Shown here: piece after piece, positions 7,209 to 8,848 of the stretch | How positions within the stretch are numbered: position 1 is the first letter of the stretch | Layout: every line of letters starts with the position of its first letter | Assembly (NCBI GenBank): GCA_003482405.1 | Contig: DMZB01000165.1 | Coordinates: 1 to 8,848, forward strand | Reading direction: 5' to 3' | Length of the DNA: 8,848 nucleotides | Origin: Lactobacillus sp. | GTDB taxonomy: Bacteria > Bacillota > Bacilli > Lactobacillales > Lactobacillaceae | Notes under the pieces: model-generated | The model's input: the letters and a program-made list of their open reading frames with translations, nothing else | What the model was told of the DNA's origin: nothing | Database searches by the model: none | Translations under genes and position numbers: made by a program

Positions 7209-7247
7209 GCACCCCCCGTTCTGGGCCGCACAGGCTCGTGGGGGTGC
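7209..7247. repeat. GC-rich hairpin
   Basis: GCACCCCC (7209-7216) pairs perfectly with GGGGGTGC (7240-7247). CG (7217-7218) then pairs with CG (7237-7238) across a one-base bulge, and an inner GGCC/GGCT stem closes a short GCACA loop. No T-run follows directly; TTTT comes about 8 nt after the stem, behind the palindrome AAACGCGTTT (7248-7257). It could be a weak terminator or a structured RNA element. Confidence 0.6.
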
Positions 7248-7265
7248 AAACGCGTTTTGACTAGA

Positions 7266-7300
7266 TAAAAGCCAAAGCCCCAATATAGCTGACGCTTTTA
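7266..7300 (+). repeat. Inverted repeat with TAAAAGC arms
   Basis: TAAAAGC (7266-7272) pairs with GCTTTTA (7294-7300). Inside, AGC pairs with GCT after a symmetric 3-nt internal loop, leaving a 9-nt apical loop. The run GCTTTTA is short for a terminator, so function is uncertain. Confidence 0.5.
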
Positions 7301-7304
7301 CAAT

Positions 7305-7347
7305 AATGGCGAGCAATCACTAGCAAAATAGCTGATTGGTCGCCATT
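7305..7347. repeat. Inverted repeat upstream of the chitosanase gene, possible operator
   Basis: AATGGCGA (7305-7312) and CAATCA (7314-7319) pair with TGATTG (7333-7338) and TCGCCATT (7340-7347), interrupted only by one G-G mismatch, around a 13-nt centre. No T-run follows on either strand, so a terminator is unlikely. It sits 58 bp upstream of the chitosanase start, where a regulator-binding site or a leader-RNA hairpin would be expected. Which one applies cannot be told from sequence. Confidence 0.6.
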
Positions 7348-7405
7348 TACTTATCGTAGAAGTGTAAACTGAACGTATCACAAGTGACTCAAGGAGTTCG
7401 AATAA

Positions 7406-8263
7406 ATGTTTTCGAAACAACGATGGCGTAGATTTGTCACGCTGATAGCTCTGCTTTCTGCACTATTTATTACATTGTCCGCCTGTGCCAAACCCAAAAA
7501 GGCTGCGACAGCGCAAACCATTCGTACCGATAAATTGCGTGCCACAACTTTCGCACTCGTTGCCAGTGCTGAGAATTCGACGTTACGTTTTGATCACCAG
7601 TATCGGTATATCGAGGACATCGGTGATGGGCGTGGTTATACCGGTGGCATTATCGGTTTCACATCAGGAACGGGCGACATGTTAAAAGTGGTTCAGGAAT
7701 ATGTGCGTTTAAGACCGAAGCATAACGCATTAAAACGGTATTTACCGGCACTAAAACGGGTCAATGGCACAGCCTCGCACAAAGGATTGGGTCAACAATT
7801 TGAAATTGCTTGGCGCAAGGCGGGGCAAACACATCAGATGATTCACGCCCAAAACACGGTGTTGGATCATCAGTATCTAAATGTGGCGCTGAGGTATGCA
7901 AAAAAAGATCATCTTCGCCCGCTTGGTCAGTATATTTATTATGATGCGCTCGTGGTTCATGGACCAGGGAGTGCCCACGACAAAACGAGTTTTCAAGGTA
8001 TCCGCAAACGTGCGCTGAAACGAGCCAAAACTCCGGCTAAGGGTGGCAAAGAATCTACCTACCTTAATGCGTTTCTCAAAGCCCGTACACCAGTTATGAA
8101 ATCCGAAGCAGCACACTCAGACTTATCCCGTTTGAACACGCAACAACGCTTTATCAATGAACATAAATTCAATTTGCAATTGCCACTGTCCTGGACAATG
8201 TACGGCGATCACTACAAACTAACGAACAAAAAGGCCGAACAGTTGGCACGGACTTTTAAATAA
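7406..8263 (+). CDS. GH46 chitosanase, lipoprotein-anchored
   Basis: A 285-aa glycoside hydrolase family 46 enzyme, which endo-hydrolyses beta-1,4 bonds in chitosan (polyglucosamine) with inversion. Residues 1-26 are a lipoprotein signal: basic MFSKQRWRR, a hydrophobic core, then lipobox L24-S-A-C27, so the mature enzyme should be lipid-anchored outside the membrane. The catalytic domain covers about 40-280. E56 in SAENS is the general acid, D74 in GDGRGYTGG the general base, T79 positions the water, and D91 (SGTGD) matches a substrate-binding aspartate. The 18-residue gap between E56 and D74 equals that between E22 and D40 of Streptomyces N174 chitosanase. GQYIYYDALVVHGPG and EAAHSD are further family blocks. 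ATG 7406 has AAGGAG 9 nt upstream. A GNAT gene follows 21 bp downstream. Family and active site are sure; the natural substrate in this host is inferred. Confidence 0.95.
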   Translation: MFSKQRWRRFVTLIALLSALFITLSACAKPKKAATAQTIRTDKLRATTFALVASAENSTLRFDHQYRYIEDIGDGRGYTGGIIGFTSGTGDMLKVVQEYVRLRPKHNALKRYLPALKRVNGTASHKGLGQQFEIAWRKAGQTHQMIHAQNTVLDHQYLNVALRYAKKDHLRPLGQYIYYDALVVHGPGSAHDKTSFQGIRKRALKRAKTPAKGGKESTYLNAFLKARTPVMKSEAAHSDLSRLNTQQRFINEHKFNLQLPLSWTMYGDHYKLTNKKAEQLARTFK

Positions 8264-8284
8264 CAATGAAATGGAACAATTACA

Positions 8285-8848
8285 ATGAAAATTCGCGATT
8301 ATCAATTATCCGATGAACAAGCTTGGTTACGCTGTCGAGTAGTGGCATTTATGGACAGTAGTTATTATCAAGATGTTCAACAGCACCGAGAAACGTTTGC
8401 ACAACCAACCATTGAGTTAATAGCAGTTGATCAGGGTAAAATTGTTGGTTTGATTGATGTTGAAATCGATACGAAATATATGACACATCAAGAGGAACGG
8501 GGTGCGATGGTTTGGAGCCTTGCAGTATTGCCTGAATATCGCCGTCAGGGTCTCGCTAAACAGCTGTGGCAAACGGCAAAAGAACGATTGCTTAGTGTAA
8601 ATGTTCATTACTGTGAGTTATGGACACAAGAGGACATCCCGGCGAACCTGTTTTATCAGTACAGTGGGTTCGAGCAGGATGACTCGGCGACCTATCTAGG
8701 CTGTACGATTGCTGGTCGTGAACTGCCGCTCGGTTTGTCTGAAAGTGTGACTCAAAAAGCTTTTGTGGAAGATATGACCTTTGAAGCACAACTGAGCGAA
8801 CGTGCAAAGATGGCACCATTGTGTGATGAAATCATTGAAACTAGAATG
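8285..8848 (+). CDS. GNAT family N-acetyltransferase, runs off window
   Basis: 188 codons are open to the window end with no stop, so the gene is incomplete at its 3' end. The first 140 or so residues form a GNAT fold that moves an acetyl group from acetyl-CoA to an amine. W77-SLAVLPEYRRQGLAKQLW contains the acetyl-CoA pyrophosphate loop R86-x-x-G89-x-A91, and NLFYQYSGFE (121-130) is the usual closing motif. An extra C-terminal stretch after about residue 140 is not recognised. There is no signal peptide, so it is cytoplasmic. The ribosome binding site is weak (TGGA, 9 nt before ATG 8285). It starts 21 bp after the chitosanase stop with no terminator between, so co-transcription is likely. 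The acceptor is unknown; a link to amino sugars is only a guess from the neighbour. Confidence 0.88.
   Translation, partial: MKIRDYQLSDEQAWLRCRVVAFMDSSYYQDVQQHRETFAQPTIELIAVDQGKIVGLIDVEIDTKYMTHQEERGAMVWSLAVLPEYRRQGLAKQLWQTAKERLLSVNVHYCELWTQEDIPANLFYQYSGFEQDDSATYLGCTIAGRELPLGLSESVTQKAFVEDMTFEAQLSERAKMAPLCDEIIETRM

Larger units (their letters stand above)
7074..7405. other. Gene-free 332-bp region packed with inverted repeats
   Basis: No open frame of note occurs between pepO and the chitosanase gene. The stretch holds four successive inverted repeats (7089-7184, 7209-7247, 7266-7300, 7305-7347), each listed separately. Promoter signals for the chitosanase are unclear: TTGACT (7257-7262) is a good -35, but the nearest TATAGC (7284-7289) is 21 nt away, and TTTACA (7297-7302) has only a poor TAGCAA 18 nt on. 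A strong ribosome binding site AAGGAG (7391-7396) ends the region. Confidence 0.8.

Noticed and set aside
7257..7289. TTGACT plus TATAGC as the chitosanase promoter
   Set aside because: The 21-nt spacing is too long for a standard sigma-A promoter and the -10 is poor, so it is mentioned only in the intergenic entry.
8266..8316. Out-of-frame ATG and 16-codon frame just before the GNAT start, with an ACAATGAAA direct repeat at 8263-8271 and 8282-8290
   Set aside because: The repeat is short and A-rich, and the peptide overlaps the GNAT start without its own ribosome binding site. Chance is the simplest explanation.

Overview
The window looks like a chromosomal contig end from a lactic acid bacterium, most likely Lactobacillaceae. 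The basis is a cytoplasmic PepO-type M13 endopeptidase, an Rgg/GadR/MutR-family regulator, DHA3-like MFS exporters, AGGAGG-type ribosome binding sites and moderate G+C judged by eye. I cannot name a species. There are no tRNA, rRNA, CRISPR, transposase or phage genes. Bases 1-21 are not genomic: they closely match the Nextera/Tn5 mosaic-end adapter.

Layout. (1) 22-1979, minus strand: an operon of an MFS exporter, a complete Nudix hydrolase (4-bp ATGA overlap) and a second Nudix hydrolase cut off by the contig end. (2) 1980-2105: a divergent promoter region with a clear promoter for the regulator and an imperfect dyad in front of the MFS gene. (3) 2106-2996, plus strand: an Rgg-family regulator. 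(4) 2959-4182, minus strand: a second MFS exporter that overlaps the regulator tail-to-tail by 38 bp and carries an in-frame TGA at codon 16, so it is probably a pseudogene. (5) 4224-4265: a hairpin with a T-tract that works on the plus strand. (6) 4278-4928, minus strand: an NAD(P)-binding atypical SDR protein, divergent from (7) pepO at 5109-7073. (8) 7074-7405: a 332-base gene-free stretch filled by four consecutive inverted repeats, including a long hairpin of about 96 nt. (9) 7406-8263: a lipoprotein GH46 chitosanase, followed after 21 bp by (10) a GNAT acetyltransferase that runs off the window.

How the genes may work together. The left half reads as a regulator sitting between two exporters, one of them coupled to nucleotide-hydrolase 'house-cleaning' enzymes. 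An efflux/stress role for this group is inference from gene order. The regulator has no visible intrinsic terminator, and the next plus-strand terminator lies beyond the second exporter, so its transcript may run antisense through that gene. In the right half, PepO degrades oligopeptides in the cytoplasm. The chitosanase is the most distinctive gene: all the main GH46 catalytic residues are present and it has a lipobox, so it should act on beta-1,4-glucosamine polymers at the cell surface. No complete new system is evident. The best leads are the surface-anchored chitosanase with its GNAT partner, the structured intergenic region, and the Rgg/MFS arrangement.
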